From Tropicimonas sp. IMCC34043 (GTDB lineage Bacteria; Pseudomonadota; Alphaproteobacteria; Rhodobacterales; Rhodobacteraceae), in contig NZ_QMEK01000001.1 in assembly GCF_003390845.1 (NCBI RefSeq), positions 1,612,001 through 1,676,000 on the forward strand: DNA of 64,000 bases, given 5' to 3'. Position numbers and translations under genes: made by a program. Below, in pieces: positions 62,853 to 64,000 of this stretch (the stretch's first letter is position 1; each line of letters begins with the position of its first letter). Below the pieces are notes generated by a model. That model was not told where the DNA came from. It searched no databases and was given only the letters and a program-made list of their open reading frames with translations.

Positions 62853-63518
62853 TCAGCTGCGGAACAGCCGGACCTCCATGGCTTCGTGTTGCATCGCGGC
62901 CAGATCGGCGCCGAAGGCAGCGGTACCTATGGCCCCCTGCCCCTCCTGCACCGCGCGCTGCGCGACCTCGGCGATGACCGGCCGCAGCCGTGCCAGCACC
63001 GCCTGCCCCTCGGTCTGACCGAGCGGCACGAAGCGCACCGCGACGGTGACGAGGTTTCCGGCAAAGCCCTGCAGATACAGCGCTGCGACAATCTCGGGCG
63101 ACAGCGCCATGTCGGCTGCCGCGGCCCCCACGGCGACCGGCAACGCCATCGCGGGCAAATCGCCGCCCGTCAGCGCATTGACGGTGCGCACGAAGGCCGC
63201 GCCCTGCGCCAGGGTTTCCTCGTGGCGCTCGCGCGAGGCGGCCAGCGCCACGGCCAGCGCCGCCAGATCCGCAACCGGCGCCGCGCCAGTCATTGCCAAC
63301 ACCAAAAGCGCCGCATCGCTCTGGCCGGCGCCGAACCGCAGGACATCAGCAAGCCAGGACTCGAGGGCTGCCGCATCCGCGACCTGCCCCGCGGCGATGG
63401 CAGCCTCGAGCCCGTGCGACCAGGCGAAGGCGCCCAGCGGAAACGCCGGCGACAGCCATTGGCTGAGCCGCAGCAGATCGGCGACGCCGCCCGCCGTTTC
63501 GGTCGCGGCCTCAGCCAT
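62853..63518 (-). CDS. ureF: Urease accessory protein UreF
   Basis: 221 aa, all-helical. [24 protein letters not shown] near the start, then [13 protein letters not shown] and the conserved C-terminal half. UreF is the scaffold between UreD-urease and UreG. The ATG at 63518 (an in-frame ATG at 63524 is the alternative) overlaps the end of ureE by 8 bp; frames beginning further upstream are non-homologous. Confidence 0.94.
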   Translation of the reverse strand: MAEAATETAGGVADLLRLSQWLSPAFPLGAFAWSHGLEAAIAAGQVADAAALESWLADVLRFGAGQSDAALLVLAMTGAAPVADLAALAVALAASRERHEETLAQGAAFVRTVNALTGGDLPAMALPVAVGAAAADMALSPEIVAALYLQGFAGNLVTVAVRFVPLGQTEGQAVLARLRPVIAEVAQRAVQEGQGAIGTAAFGADLAAMQHEAMEVRLFRS

Positions 63519-64000
63519 GGTCATGGTGGCTGTGCGGGTGGTCGTGCTTGTGGTCGTGCGGGCCGGGCCGCGGATGATCGTGGTCCGGCGCGGGGCCATG
63601 CGCATGCCCCATGGTCCGGCCGAGGCCATAGGCGCCGCCCTCGGGAACGAAGGGCGCGCGGGTGCGGACCAGTGCTGCCCCCAGCCGCACCAGCATGTCG
63701 GCCAGAACCGGATCGTCGCGGATCAAGAGCCGGTCAGGCTCGATCCGGCAGGGGGTGTGGCGATTGCCGATATGCCAGGCCAGCCGGGCCAGTTCGGCCC
63801 CCCGCACCTCGATCAGCGGCTCTTCGGCCGCGATCACCCCGACCGCGCGCCCGTCTTCCAGTATCAGCGCATCGCCGTCCGCCAGAGACGCCATCTGCGC
63901 CAGATCGACGGTCAGCGTGGCCCCGCCAGTGGTCACCAGCCGCTTGCGGCGCAGGAACCGACCGTCATAGTCCAGCCGCACGTGGTCGATCACCTCTGCC
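63511..64000 (-). CDS. ureE: Urease nickel chaperone UreE (5' end outside the window)
   Basis: At least 160 residues. DHVRLDYDGRFLRRKR at the visible start, ADGDALILEDGRAVGVI, WHIGNRHTPCRI with the conserved nickel-binding histidine, and a C-terminal histidine-rich tail (HDHPRPGPHDHKHDHPHSHH) that stores nickel. The first in-frame GTG lies only 8 bases from the edge, and homologues are longer, so the true start lies off the right side. Overlaps ureF. Confidence 0.93.
   Translation of the reverse strand, partial: AEVIDHVRLDYDGRFLRRKRLVTTGGATLTVDLAQMASLADGDALILEDGRAVGVIAAEEPLIEVRGAELARLAWHIGNRHTPCRIEPDRLLIRDDPVLADMLVRLGAALVRTRAPFVPEGGAYGLGRTMGHAHGPAPDHDHPRPGPHDHKHDHPHSHHDHG

Noticed and set aside
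63511-63600. Histidine-codon repeat at the ureE 3' end as a tandem DNA repeat
   Set aside because: Explained by the nickel-binding His-rich tail of UreE; no exact repeat unit.

Overview
The window reads as chromosome of an alphaproteobacterium of the Rhodobacterales/Rhodobacteraceae. Support: high GC with strong third-position bias; a sox cluster in the order soxZ-Y-X-W-V / soxS-R-T known from Paracoccus-like lithotrophs; a VPLPA-CTERM surface protein; purF-cvpA-radA and surE-pcm-nlpD blocks; a non-AUG infC start; and two copies of a hairpin-bearing intergenic repeat that I recognise from that order. I see no prophage, insertion sequence or CRISPR array.

Layout. 1-5.2 kb: one end of a thiosulfate-oxidising sox system (carrier SoxYZ, cytochrome SoxX, thioredoxin-type SoxW/SoxS, CcdA-type SoxV, persulfide-type repressor SoxR, YeeE/YedE permease SoxT); soxA and onward would lie off the left edge. 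5.2-11.5 kb: aldo/keto reductase, MaoC-phosphotransacetylase fusion, three orphan phosphonate genes (phnM, DUF1045, phnN), corA. 11.8-22.7 kb: housekeeping on the minus strand (surE-pcm-nlpD-like, purF, cvpA, radA, two SDRs, ParA with a ribbon-helix-helix partner). 23.2-26.4 kb: PepSY / cytochrome b561 / membrane-bound LuxR cluster, NTF2-like protein, Gfo/Idh/MocA oxidoreductase.

26.7-36.7 kb: leuC, leuD and leuB, all on the plus strand but separated by unrelated genes, including a head-to-head HupE/DUF4198 pair, a VPLPA-CTERM gene, and an exonuclease/epimerase pair with overlapping 3' ends. 36.8-42.7 kb: two EamA exporters, tRNA-Pro(CGG), LysR regulator, iron-type alcohol dehydrogenase, pepT. 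pepT is divergent from a complete dppABCDF-like oligopeptide ABC operon (42.9-48.5 kb), a sensible import-then-hydrolyse pairing.

48.7-56.3 kb: a small lipoprotein, then a three-gene operon of transglutaminase-DUF2126, permuted ATP-grasp-alpha-E, and a second transglutaminase-like protease. This amidoligase/peptidase-type locus is the best candidate here for a poorly described system; its product is unknown to me and the Anbu peptidase often found with it is not adjacent. 56.3-61.4 kb: aldo/keto reductase, small anchored protein, amylosucrase, infC, DUF938 methyltransferase. 61.4-62.2 kb: apparently decayed DNA. 62.2-64 kb: urease accessory genes ureG, ureF and ureE, the last cut by the window edge.

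All functional names come from reading protein motifs by eye; no database search was run.
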